Positions 43,760 through 51,871 of a DNA stretch of 64,000 nt are shown here, piece by piece (the first letter of the stretch is position 1; each line of letters begins with the position of its first letter). The DNA is from an uncultured Lachnospira sp. Lineage in GTDB: Bacteria; Bacillota; Clostridia; Lachnospirales; Lachnospiraceae. The stretch covers positions 1-64,000 of the forward strand of contig CAJUTV010000008.1 in the NCBI GenBank assembly GCA_910589305.1. Reading direction: 5' to 3'. A model generated the notes under the pieces. It was not told the DNA's origin. It saw only the letters and a program-made list of their open reading frames with translations, and did not search any database. The position numbers and the translations under genes were made by a program.

Positions 43760-44707
43760 TTATTGTTTAAGCACAGACAAAAGATGTTCAAAATATTCTG
43801 GAAGTTGTGCCTCAAACTCCATATATTTTCCGGTTCTTGGATGAATAAATCCCAATATCCTTGCATGAAGGGTCTGCCCTTCTAAATGAAAAGATGATTT
43901 TGAATTTCCATAAACATCATCTCCAAGAAGCGGGTGTCCTATACTGTGCATATGAACTCGTATCTGATGGGTTCTTCCTGTCTCAAGCTGACATTCAATA
44001 TAGGCATACTTGCCAAAGTTTTCTAAAACATGATAATGTGTAACGGCTCTTTTTCCATTTTTATGGTCGATAGCCATTTTTTTTCGGTCTAAAGAATTTC
44101 GACCAATCGGTGCATCGACGGTTCCATCTGTAATTTTAAAAGAATTGCAGACAATCGCATTATATTTTCTTACAATAGAGTGAACTTCAAGCTGTTTTGA
44201 CAATCCATTGTGAGCAAAATCATTTTTACAGGCAACAAGCACCCCTGTTGTATTCATATCAATCCGATGTACAATTCCTGGTCGTAAAACACCATTAATT
44301 CCACTTAAATTTTCTTTACAATGATATAATAACGCATTGACTAATGTGCCTGAATAATGACCTGCTGCCGGATGCACAACCATACCTTTTGGCTTATTTA
44401 CAACGATAATATCACTATCTTCATAAATAATATCCAATGGGATATTTTCTGGCAAAATTTCCGGTTCAACTAAATCAGGCAATGAAATTTTTAATAAATC
44501 CCCATCTTGAACTCTATAATTGCTTTTTATCGTCTTTTCATTGACAAGAATCCCATCATCTTTAATCACTTTCTGCAAAAAAGAGCGTGAACAATCACTT
44601 AATACTTCGGACAAATATTTATCAATGCGCATTCCTTCATATTCTCTTGTAACGTACTTTACAATAATTTTTTCTTTATGTTCACTCATATGTTTTTGTA
44701 CCGCCAT
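43760..44707 (-). CDS. RluA/RluD-family pseudouridine synthase
   Basis: A 315-residue rRNA-modifying enzyme. An N-terminal S4 domain (MRIDKYLSEVLSDCSRSFLQKVIKDDGILVN) is followed by the catalytic domain with aspartate in RPGIVHRIDMNTTGVLVACKND, and GRTHQIRVHMHSIGHPLLGDDVYG. The family modifies uridines in 23S rRNA; RluD (helix 69) is most likely. The start overlaps the end of lspA by 26 bases if the ATG at 44707 is used; ATG at 44689 is an alternative. Confidence 0.93.
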   Translation of the reverse strand: MAVQKHMSEHKEKIIVKYVTREYEGMRIDKYLSEVLSDCSRSFLQKVIKDDGILVNEKTIKSNYRVQDGDLLKISLPDLVEPEILPENIPLDIIYEDSDIIVVNKPKGMVVHPAAGHYSGTLVNALLYHCKENLSGINGVLRPGIVHRIDMNTTGVLVACKNDFAHNGLSKQLEVHSIVRKYNAIVCNSFKITDGTVDAPIGRNSLDRKKMAIDHKNGKRAVTHYHVLENFGKYAYIECQLETGRTHQIRVHMHSIGHPLLGDDVYGNSKSSFHLEGQTLHARILGFIHPRTGKYMEFEAQLPEYFEHLLSVLKQ

Positions 44708-45209
44708 CTTTTTGCAGTTTTATTATTGATGTGAGCTCTTCATCTTTATATACAAAAAATATAAGAATAGCAAATAGACCTATTCCAACAGTAACATAGA
44801 TATCCGCTATATTAAAGACTGGAAAGTTAATCCATTTAAAGTAGATAAAATCTCTTACATATCCTAAAAATATTCGGTCTATAAAATTGCCAATTGCCCC
44901 TGAACCTAGTAAAATAGCATTGAGTAATAATGGTATATTTCTTTTTGTAAATGGAAGTCTATATATAAAAAATACAATGACTAAAAAAATAATTGTTGTA
45001 ATAATAATAAAAAATATCCTAGCTCCTCCAAACAATCCCCATGCCGTTCCTGTATTTTCAAGATAATACAATTCTAATACATCATTCCATATGGGAATGC
45101 CAGAATTGCCTTTTAGTGCATTTGTAGCGAAAACTTTACTAATCTGATCAAGTGCAGCAAGCACAAAAACACTAATCGTAAATATCATTATATTATAATA
45201 CTTTTTCAT
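44682..45209 (-). CDS. lspA: Lipoprotein signal peptidase
   Basis: A 175-residue membrane protease that removes signal peptides of diacylated prolipoproteins. Four helices and the paired aspartate motifs GNFIDRIFLGYVRDFI and FNIADIYVTVG are present; ENTGTAWGLF is the third family motif. The C-terminus is longer than usual by about 15 polar residues. It overlaps aroB by four bases upstream and rluD downstream, forming one operon. Confidence 0.95.
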   Translation of the reverse strand: MKKYYNIMIFTISVFVLAALDQISKVFATNALKGNSGIPIWNDVLELYYLENTGTAWGLFGGARIFFIIITTIIFLVIVFFIYRLPFTKRNIPLLLNAILLGSGAIGNFIDRIFLGYVRDFIYFKWINFPVFNIADIYVTVGIGLFAILIFFVYKDEELTSIIKLQKDGGTKTYE

Positions 45210-46294
45210 TGTATCATACCATCCAATGCTTTTCTCATATCATCATCTGTAATTGTCTTATCAATATAAGCTTCCCCACATTGTTTTAATAATATAAATT
45301 TTATTTGTCCTGAATCCATCTTTTTATCATTTTTGGAAACACGAATAATATCTTCTTTTGAGATTCCATTTACAGTTAATGAAAAATCATACGACTTAAA
45401 TGTATCAATTATTTTTTGATATTCCAAAGTACTGATAAATTTTTTTGAAACACATATATTTAATGCTGCTATCATACCCAAGACAACACATTCTCCATGA
45501 TAAAGTGAAAAATTCGTCAATTTTTCAATAGCATGTCCTAACGTATGTCCAAAATTGAGCAATGCTCGCTCGCCTTTTTCAGTAGGGTCATTTTCAACGA
45601 CCACGCGCTTAATATTACAGCTTTTAGCAATCATTTCTTCTAAAGCATGATTGTCTAAAGCATTTATTTTTGATGAATTATCGTCAAGCCATTGAAAATA
45701 AGCCATATCTTTAATAAGTCCATGTTTTAGTATTTCACCAAAACCGGAATTAAATAACCGCTTATCTAGTGTTTTTAGTACACAAGTATTCATATAAACT
45801 AATTTTGGCTGATGAAATGCACCAACCATATTTTTATATGCTCTAAAATCAACGCCAGTCTTTCCGCCAATGCTAGAATCAACCTGTGCAAGAAGCGATG
45901 TAGGAATTTGAATAAAATCAATTCCTCTAAGATAACTGGCAGCAGTAAATCCTGTTAAATCGCCCACAACTCCGCCGCCTAATGCCACTAAAATATCGTT
46001 TCTATCAAATCGATTTTGAATAAGAAATTCATAGATATCTTGAACAGTGTCAAGATTTTTATGTTCTTCACCTGCTTCAAATGTATAAGACATCACTGTA
46101 TTATCTGTTTTTTCCAACTCATTTTTGACTGCCTCACAATAGAGTTTTCCAACATTACTATCTGTAATAATACATAATTTTCTTCCTTTTATGCCTAAAT
46201 TATGGATACATTCTGGTAATTTACAAAAATCATGTTCAATAATGATATCATATATTGGTTTAGAATCATAATGAACAGTAATACACTTTGACAT
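45206..46294 (-). CDS. aroB: 3-dehydroquinate synthase
   Basis: A 362-residue enzyme making 3-dehydroquinate from DAHP in the shikimate pathway. It has NAD-binding GGGVVGDLTGFTAASYLRGIDFIQIPTSLLAQVDSSIGGKTGV, and metal ligands in GFGEILKHGLI, NFGHTLGHAIE and YHGECV. The ATG at 46294 has TGGAGG upstream; the longer frame runs into the terminator hairpin. Four-base overlap with lspA. Confidence 0.96.
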   Translation of the reverse strand: MSKCITVHYDSKPIYDIIIEHDFCKLPECIHNLGIKGRKLCIITDSNVGKLYCEAVKNELEKTDNTVMSYTFEAGEEHKNLDTVQDIYEFLIQNRFDRNDILVALGGGVVGDLTGFTAASYLRGIDFIQIPTSLLAQVDSSIGGKTGVDFRAYKNMVGAFHQPKLVYMNTCVLKTLDKRLFNSGFGEILKHGLIKDMAYFQWLDDNSSKINALDNHALEEMIAKSCNIKRVVVENDPTEKGERALLNFGHTLGHAIEKLTNFSLYHGECVVLGMIAALNICVSKKFISTLEYQKIIDTFKSYDFSLTVNGISKEDIIRVSKNDKKMDSGQIKFILLKQCGEAYIDKTITDDDMRKALDGMIQ

Positions 46295-46309
46295 AATTCC
46301 TCCATTCTG

Positions 46310-46350
46310 AAAAGTTAAAAGCCACTCAATGCATCGTTGCATCAAGTGGC
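46310..46350 (-). terminator. Terminator between sepF and aroB
   Basis: On the minus strand GCCACTTGATGCA and TGCATTGAGTGGC form a 13-bp stem with two G-U and a four-base loop (46350-46321), followed by TTTTAACTTTT. It lies 16 bases upstream of aroB, so aroB needs read-through or its own promoter. Confidence 0.8.
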
Positions 46351-46375
46351 CATCATACAACTCTTAATTTTTATC

Positions 46376-46903
46376 TTACTTACTAAATGACGATAAATCA
46401 ATTCCGCCTGTAACCAATTCAGGAATATCCCCTGATATATCTACATTCGGCGGCGTTACAAGAAAGATATGATTTGTAATCTTTTGAAGATTTCCCCTCA
46501 TAGCATAACATGAGCCTGAAGAGTAATCAATAATTCTTTGTGCTGTATCAACAACAAGCCCCTCAAGATTAAGTACAACTGCTTTCCCAGTCAATAAAGT
46601 ATCTGTTATGTCGCTGGCATCCTCCATAGATTCTGGTCGGATAACAACAACTTCAAGTCCTCTTGGGCTTGAAGTTCTTATAGGAACAACCTTTTTTGTA
46701 GGGCTCTTTCCGCCTTTTGAGTCGTCATCATCATACTCGTCGTCTGTGCTTCTGCCTTTTTTAGTGCCTGAAAATAACTTTTTCTTTGGTTGTCTGTCAT
46801 CTTCATCGTCATAATCATCGTATTCTTCGTCATCATAATCTTCATCGTCATAGTCATCATTAGACATTTTGAATACGTTAATAACTCCGTCAAAAAATCC
46901 CAT
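46376..46903 (-). CDS. sepF: Cell-division protein SepF
   Basis: A 175-residue FtsZ-associated membrane anchor. The N-terminal amphipathic helix (MGFFDGVINVFKM) binds membrane; residues 16-36 are almost all D, E and Y, an unusually long acidic linker. The C-terminal core (about 80-165; VVVIRPESMEDASDITDTLLTGKAVVLNLEGL...AQRIIDYSSGSCYAMRGNLQKI) polymerises. It follows yggS, as in many Firmicutes. Confidence 0.95.
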   Translation of the reverse strand: MGFFDGVINVFKMSNDDYDDEDYDDEEYDDYDDEDDRQPKKKLFSGTKKGRSTDDEYDDDDSKGGKSPTKKVVPIRTSSPRGLEVVVIRPESMEDASDITDTLLTGKAVVLNLEGLVVDTAQRIIDYSSGSCYAMRGNLQKITNHIFLVTPPNVDISGDIPELVTGGIDLSSFSK

Positions 46904-46918
46904 TTTAAAATCTCCTAC

Positions 46919-47617
46919 TTACTTGTTATAATTGCGTGCACCAAATATGGCAGTACCTACGCGTACCATAGTTGCGCCTTCTTCAATGGCAACTATATAA
47001 TCATTTGTCATTCCCATTGAGAGCACATCCATAGTGCTATTATCAATGTTTTTATCTTTTATGTCAATACACAATTGCGTTAATTTTTTAAAAAGCACTC
47101 GATTGTCTTCTGGATTTTCTACAAAAGGAGCACTTGTCATAAGCCCCCGAATACATATAGACGGTAATTTAGACAAATCTTGTATAAAATTTTCAACTTC
47201 TTGCACCATGACGCCAAATTTGCTGTCTTCAAGACCTACATTGACTTCCACTAATATATTGGCAACAACATTTTTTTTAACAGCTTCTTTGCTAATCTCC
47301 TCTGCAAGCCGAAGCGAATCCACTGAATGAATCATTGCCACTTTATCAATAATGTATTTTACTTTATTTCTCTGTAAATGTCCAATCATATGCCATTTTA
47401 TATCTTTTGGCATATATTCTATTTTATCTGTCAATTCCTGTACATAATTTTCACCAAATTCTCGGATATTGCAATGATATACTTGTTCTAACAGTTCAAC
47501 AGGTTTTGTTTTACTAACAGCAATTAATGTAACCTCTTTTGGATTACGCCCTGCTCGTTTACATGCATCTTCAATATTTTTTATTACAATATTTAAATTT
47601 TCTTCAATATCTATCAT
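46919..47617 (-). CDS. yggS: YggS-family PLP homeostasis protein
   Basis: A 232-residue PLP-binding protein of the PLPBP family that balances vitamin B6 and amino acid pools. The lysine is in LIAVSKTKP; IREFGENYVQEL, WHMIGHLQRNKVKYI and LSMGMTNDYIVAIEEGATMVRVGTAIFG follow. The ATG at 47617 has GGAGG upstream; an in-frame ATG at 47638 would add MAAWRIK. It precedes sepF. Confidence 0.95.
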   Translation of the reverse strand: MIDIEENLNIVIKNIEDACKRAGRNPKEVTLIAVSKTKPVELLEQVYHCNIREFGENYVQELTDKIEYMPKDIKWHMIGHLQRNKVKYIIDKVAMIHSVDSLRLAEEISKEAVKKNVVANILVEVNVGLEDSKFGVMVQEVENFIQDLSKLPSICIRGLMTSAPFVENPEDNRVLFKKLTQLCIDIKDKNIDNSTMDVLSMGMTNDYIVAIEEGATMVRVGTAIFGARNYNK

Positions 47618-47642
47618 TTTTATCCTCCATGCTGCCATTTTA

Positions 47643-47742
47643 TCCTTTATTCCTGCAAGCAACGAGCCAAATAGACATGCTTGCATGTCCACTTAACGAC
47701 TGTCGCAAGGTTCAAATACCCCATAGCTTGCTGCGTGGTATT
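47643..47742 (-). repeat. Hairpin repeat upstream of yggS
   Basis: Two units are visible on the minus strand. CAAATACC and GGTATTTG (about 47742-47709) form a hairpin. Further down, GACATGC/GCATGTC (47689-47674) forms a second, whose core can instead pair perfectly with TGCTTGCA at 47661-47654. The second block, ending GCAGGAATAAA, matches 28205-28250 upstream of iorA. Confidence 0.6.
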
Positions 47743-47749
47743 TGACTAT

Positions 47750-49240
47750 CTAATATATCATCTGATTTGCATTATATTTATGGGCATCTAATACAATTCG
47801 GTCATATACAGCAACACCGTGTGAACCGCCTTTCTTTGATATGATATATTCATTATTTTTATCAATTATATCAACAAGCTTAAATATGGTATATCCAGAA
47901 TTAATACAATAGACTCCTTTTAATTTTTCAGTAGGACCAATAATATAGCGTTCTTGCGAATCTACTTTGACAATATTGCTTCCAGCAGTAAAGTCTTCTT
48001 TGCTGACATAACATAAAGTATCGGTTAATTTGTAAATATCGGCTGCAACAAACTGAGTATTTAATGTTCCATTTTCATAAGTTTCACATATAAATCCATA
48101 AGTATTGCTATTACCGCCTGTAGTCATAAAACTTTTAGGGATAATAAAAAACTCACCATCTGTCACCGCAGATGCTGGTATTTTAAGACCACTGTCTGTA
48201 GAAGACAGCAACTCAAAGTCTAAAAATCGTTCTGTTGCATATCGAATCATATACTTATTAAGTGATAACTTGCCATAATATGTGTCATCTATATTGAATA
48301 AAGAAAAATCACATACTGCACGAATATTATCTTTTTTTATATTGATAGAAACTGACTTTTTATTTGTCAGGTCATTTTTATCAATTTCATCTTGTGTTAA
48401 TAAAAAAATAATATTCCAATTTTCATCGGTAATCAATTTATATGCGGGATTATCGGATACAATAATACTTTCAGCTTTTAAATTTTGTTTTTTATAGTTG
48501 TTTTTATCAAACATAGATGAGGTCATTGTTTCTGGAGTAACTGTTTCAAAACCATCAATTGAATATACGATAACACCGCTTGATTTGGCAGAAATCGTTT
48601 GAAATAAATTTTCACTTCCTGTATTTGTAATAATGCTGTCAAGATTATTAATAATACTTTCATTCATCGCTTGTAAAATCGTTGAATTTAAGTCTGTCTT
48701 TAAATCATACAACGCATTAAAATTACTTCCATCGTAATTTGTTCTAAAATTATTGAGCATAGATTTAATAGCATGAAGATTCTCTTTTGTCAATGAGTTT
48801 TCATCACTTTTTGTATATTGTGATAATATTTCAGCAACTCTTCCAGTTTCATCGACCGTATAAATGGTATCATCAACTTTTACACGGTTTCCTTCTTTTT
48901 GATAATAATTGATATTTCCAGAATAAGACGAATAAATCACTTCTTCATTTCTAAGGGCAATTCCTGTAAATCTGGTATTACTGGTAAGTGAACCATTGTC
49001 AACTTCATATGTTTTTACTTTTGCTTTTGATGAATACATTACAATAAAACTGACAACATAAAAAATAATAACAGCAAAAATAGGAACAATTCCTTTGGGT
49101 TTTCGTTTGTATTTAATAATTTTATTATTTTTTTTGGCAGATTTAGACAGTTTCTTATTATTTTTCTTAATATTTCTTTTTTTTTCAGAATGATTTTTTG
49201 CAGGAACACTTCTTCTGCCTTTTCGCTTTGTTTCAGCCAT
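47750..49240 (-). CDS. HlyD-like membrane-fusion/adaptor protein
   Basis: A 496-residue protein with a very basic cytosolic N-terminus (about 1-48), one transmembrane helix (about 50-68) and a large external part. RFTGIALRNEEVIYSSYSGNINYYQKEGNRVKVDDTIYTVDETG resembles the split lipoyl/barrel-sandwich half of HlyD-type adaptors; the middle is helical, and later KIPASAVTDGEFFIIP resembles their beta domain. No transporter partner is adjacent; the neighbours are yggS and sepF, so an envelope or division role is possible. Confidence 0.65.
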   Translation of the reverse strand: MAETKRKGRRSVPAKNHSEKKRNIKKNNKKLSKSAKKNNKIIKYKRKPKGIVPIFAVIIFYVVSFIVMYSSKAKVKTYEVDNGSLTSNTRFTGIALRNEEVIYSSYSGNINYYQKEGNRVKVDDTIYTVDETGRVAEILSQYTKSDENSLTKENLHAIKSMLNNFRTNYDGSNFNALYDLKTDLNSTILQAMNESIINNLDSIITNTGSENLFQTISAKSSGVIVYSIDGFETVTPETMTSSMFDKNNYKKQNLKAESIIVSDNPAYKLITDENWNIIFLLTQDEIDKNDLTNKKSVSINIKKDNIRAVCDFSLFNIDDTYYGKLSLNKYMIRYATERFLDFELLSSTDSGLKIPASAVTDGEFFIIPKSFMTTGGNSNTYGFICETYENGTLNTQFVAADIYKLTDTLCYVSKEDFTAGSNIVKVDSQERYIIGPTEKLKGVYCINSGYTIFKLVDIIDKNNEYIISKKGGSHGVAVYDRIVLDAHKYNANQMIY

Positions 49241-49367
49241 ATTTCTTCCTTTTTTTCCTAAACAATATCTCTGAATAAAATTATATTTTTCATGCCATAA
49301 TATAAACGATAGTTAAAAATGTTGCATTTTTTTGCCCGTTTAAAATAAAAAACAGGGAGGCGATAAT

Positions 49368-49577
49368 ATGAACTCGAAATGGATTGATTATACAACATTA
49401 ACGCTCATAATTATTGGCGCTATAAACTGGGGATTAATAGGATTTTTTAACTTTAATCTTGTAGCCGTATTATTTGGACAGTTTACATGGCTTACTCGTA
49501 TTGTGTATGCACTCGTTGGACTAAGTGGATTATATCAAATAAGTGTATATGGACGTATAAGAGATTTTAGCAACTAA
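49368..49577 (+). CDS. DUF378 membrane protein
   Basis: A 69-residue protein with two transmembrane helices: LTLIIIGAINWGLIGFFNFNLVAVLFG and LTRIVYALVGLSGLY, the pattern of DUF378. Function unknown. It is the only plus-strand gene in this part of the window; GGGAGG precedes its ATG and a terminator follows. Confidence 0.9.
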   Translation: MNSKWIDYTTLTLIIIGAINWGLIGFFNFNLVAVLFGQFTWLTRIVYALVGLSGLYQISVYGRIRDFSN

Positions 49578-49637
49578 ATAATTTCAATGGAAAAACAAAA
49601 AGATTTTTATCTGCAAGCTTATCTAAAAAACTTGCCA

Positions 49638-49674
49638 GCGAACAAGCTTATTTTATAAACTTGTTCGCTTTTTT
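49638..49674 (+). terminator. Terminator of the DUF378 gene
   Basis: GCGAACAAG (49638-49646) pairs with CTTGTTCGC (49660-49668), followed by six T. Confidence 0.88.
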
Positions 49675-49726
49675 ATTGACATAAGGATGGCTCGCAAAGC
49701 GTGTCATCTGTTGTTTTATGAACATG

Positions 49727-50122
49727 CTATTGATAAATCTCACGCCATTCCATATCGCCACGCTCCAATGACTTTACAAGCAATTCAGCCGTTGCAAGAT
49801 TGGTTGCTAACGGAATATTATACATATCACATAAATTGCACACATTATCAGAACTTGGTTCATGGTCATTTAAATCGACAGATTCCCTTAAAAAAATTAC
49901 TAAATCCACTCGATTTTGTTCAATTTCAGCACATAGCTGACGTTCACCGCCTAAATGACCTGCCAGAAATTTATGGACGGATAAATTAGTAACTTCTTCG
50001 ATTAACTGTCCCGTCGTTCCAGTAGCAAATAATTGATTTTTATTGAGAATACCTTTATATGCTATACAAAAATTCTGCATTAATTTTTTTTGGGTATCAT
50101 GAGCAATTAAACCTATATTCAT
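49727..50122 (-). CDS. mgsA: Methylglyoxal synthase
   Basis: A 131-residue enzyme turning dihydroxyacetone phosphate into methylglyoxal and phosphate, relieving phosphate limitation. Motifs: LIAHDTQKK, LFATGTTGQLI, HLGGERQLCAEI and FLRESVDLNDHEPSSDN with the catalytic aspartate region. It lies 11 bases after rodA, the usual clostridial order. Confidence 0.95.
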   Translation of the reverse strand: MNIGLIAHDTQKKLMQNFCIAYKGILNKNQLFATGTTGQLIEEVTNLSVHKFLAGHLGGERQLCAEIEQNRVDLVIFLRESVDLNDHEPSSDNVCNLCDMYNIPLATNLATAELLVKSLERGDMEWREIYQ

Positions 50123-50133
50123 AAAATTTTCAC

Positions 50134-51279
50134 CTATCCCCTAAAATCCTTTGCAAAAATATCATCATCTTTTTCTGATTTTATCTGTAAGTTAATATTC
50201 ATTACTATACCAATAGAGATAAATAATACAAGTAATGATGTTAATCCATAACTAAAGAACGGCAGCGGCAGTCCTGTATTGGGAAGAATCCTTGTCACTA
50301 CCCCAATATTGATAAAGGACTGAACGCCAATATATACGGCAACCCCGCAGCATATAAGACGCCCCGCAAAATCCTTTGTCCGTATGGCTATAATTATACA
50401 CTCTATAACAATCCAAAACAATAACAAAATTGCAGATATACAACCAATAAAACCTAATTCTTCTCCAATAATCGTAAAAATAAAATCGGTTTGTGCCTCT
50501 GGAATATAATTTGCATTTTTTAGCGAGGCAGGGTCATCTGTATCAAGCCCTTTACCTTTCAGCCGTCCTGAACCAATAGCCGTTTCAGACATTTTTTGTT
50601 GATAAATACCATCATCATTTTCATCTGGATATAAAAAGTCCATAATTCGTTCTCGTTGATATTCTTGTAGGAAAAATACTTTGTTGTCAGGATTGCTGAT
50701 ATAGATAAATCCGCCAACTAAAATTGGAACAACAATAACACAGACAAGACCAATAATTTTATAACTTAATCCAGCACAAAAGACAACAAAAAATAGTATA
50801 ATAAAAGTCATAATTGTTGTTGAAAGGTCTGGCTCTATAACAACGAGTGCAAGCGGAATTGCCAATACAACAGCAAGAATACACAAAAACTTCCAATCGT
50901 TAATTTTATCTTTATACATAGAGAGAATTTTTGCTGTGACAAGAATCATCAATATTTTTGATAATTCCGATGGCTGAATTTGAAATACTTTTAAATTAAT
51001 CCACCTTTTTGCCCCATGACTCCCCTTACCGATTAGTGGAACTGCTGCCAAAAAAAGTATATTTATAATATAAATTATCCAGTAGTATTTTAATATCCAT
51101 GTGTAATCAACAAATGATAACACCAACATAATTACGACACCAAGTGCCAATCCCACACATTGTTTTAATGTATAACTAGAATCAGCACTGTTTATAACTA
51201 CAATTCCATATAGTGATGCCACAATGACTAAGATTGCCAATCTGAAATTATATGAGCGCAATTTATATTTTTTAAACAT
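50134..51279 (-). CDS. rodA: Rod-shape protein RodA (SEDS glycosyltransferase)
   Basis: A 381-residue polytopic membrane protein that polymerises lipid II during elongation together with PBP2. SEDS signatures include GAKRWINLKVFQIQPSELSKI, EPDLSTTIMTF, YQRERIMDFL, QTDFIFTIIGEELGFIG and GLPLPFFSYGLTSLL. About ten helices. It follows minE after a 200-base gap filled by a repeat element. Confidence 0.95.
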   Translation of the reverse strand: MFKKYKLRSYNFRLAILVIVASLYGIVVINSADSSYTLKQCVGLALGVVIMLVLSFVDYTWILKYYWIIYIINILFLAAVPLIGKGSHGAKRWINLKVFQIQPSELSKILMILVTAKILSMYKDKINDWKFLCILAVVLAIPLALVVIEPDLSTTIMTFIILFFVVFCAGLSYKIIGLVCVIVVPILVGGFIYISNPDNKVFFLQEYQRERIMDFLYPDENDDGIYQQKMSETAIGSGRLKGKGLDTDDPASLKNANYIPEAQTDFIFTIIGEELGFIGCISAILLLFWIVIECIIIAIRTKDFAGRLICCGVAVYIGVQSFINIGVVTRILPNTGLPLPFFSYGLTSLLVLFISIGIVMNINLQIKSEKDDDIFAKDFRG

Positions 51280-51307
51280 TTATTTCTCCACATTATAAAA
51301 AACATCA

Positions 51308-51468
51308 TGTTAAGCAGATATTCGCAATCCGCTATGCTACTTGCTCATAACCTCATAGCTACTATCGTAGCTTTTCAGTGGGAGCTTATACTCCCACTGA
51401 AACAAGCAAGTCCCTCCCACTTATGCCTTTACAGCATTGAAGTGGGGGACTTCCCTGATGAGGTTAAA
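51308..51468 (-). repeat. Composite hairpin repeat, copy 5 (fullest copy)
   Basis: Read on the minus strand: outer stem TAACCTCAT (51466-51458) / ATGAGGTTA (51356-51348). Inside it lie a three-tier hairpin (AAGTCCC/GGGACTT, CCACTT/AAGTGG, ATGC/GCAT) and a 12-bp hairpin TTTCAGTGGGAG / CTCCCACTGAAA (51402-51373). After the outer stem comes the AGCGGAT/ATCTGCT hairpin (51331-51312). It fills the minE-rodA gap. Subterminal hairpins and lack of coding capacity fit a small non-autonomous mobile element or a transcribed structural RNA. Confidence 0.75.
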
Positions 51469-51481
51469 TGGTTGTTTTTTT

Positions 51482-51754
51482 CTAATCATTATTTCTTATA
51501 TCTTTAATTGGAATATTCGCATATAATGCTGGAACCGAACCATTGTCACTGTCGGATTCTGTCGTCGTAATTTGAATATCCAAACCATCTGCATCAATTA
51601 CCATGTATTTTGAGATAACCTTAATAATATCATTTTTAATCATTTCCATGACTTCCGGCGAACAGTTTGCACGGTCTGATACCAATAAAAGCTTAAGTCT
51701 GTCTTTGGCAACATCACTAGAGCCTTTTTTCTTAAATAAATCTAACAAGCTCAT
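51482..51754 (-). CDS. minE: Cell-division topological specificity factor MinE
   Basis: A 90-residue partner of MinD that stimulates its ATPase and drives pole-to-pole patterning. N-terminal membrane-targeting/anti-MinCD part (LLDLFKKKGSSDVAKDRLKLLLVSDRANCSPEVMEMIKNDII) and the beta-stranded dimer domain (KVISKYMVIDADGLDIQI). The ribosome site is GGGG beside a structured leader. It is separated from minD by 117 bases. Confidence 0.94.
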   Translation of the reverse strand: MSLLDLFKKKGSSDVAKDRLKLLLVSDRANCSPEVMEMIKNDIIKVISKYMVIDADGLDIQITTTESDSDNGSVPALYANIPIKDIRNND

Positions 51755-51769
51755 CTTATCCCCATTTCT

Positions 51770-51822
51770 GCGCTGTTATATGGCGAAACAAGTTTGTGTA
51801 TACAGCGCTTACACAAACTTGT
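51770..51822 (-). promoter_or_regulatory. Structured leader of minE between minD and minE
   Basis: Perfect 13-bp arms (minus strand ACAAGTTTGTGTA at 51822-51810 and TACACAAACTTGT at 51800-51788) enclose the 9-base loop AGCGCTGTA. Seven loop bases (51808-51802) are complementary to ACAGCGC at 51776-51770, directly upstream of the minE ribosome site. No T-run follows, so it is not a terminator. The arrangement equals the tpiA, gpmI, yhbY and amidohydrolase leaders with a different loop sequence. Confidence 0.7.
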
Positions 51823-51871
51823 ATGTAAAAGGATTTCTGTTAAAACTTTTTTATATTTTGATATATGTAAA

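Noticed and set aside
46608..46893. Long frames on both strands across the acidic tract of sepF
   Set aside because: They are by-products of the GAT/GAC-rich repeat; codon use, ribosome site and homology support only sepF.
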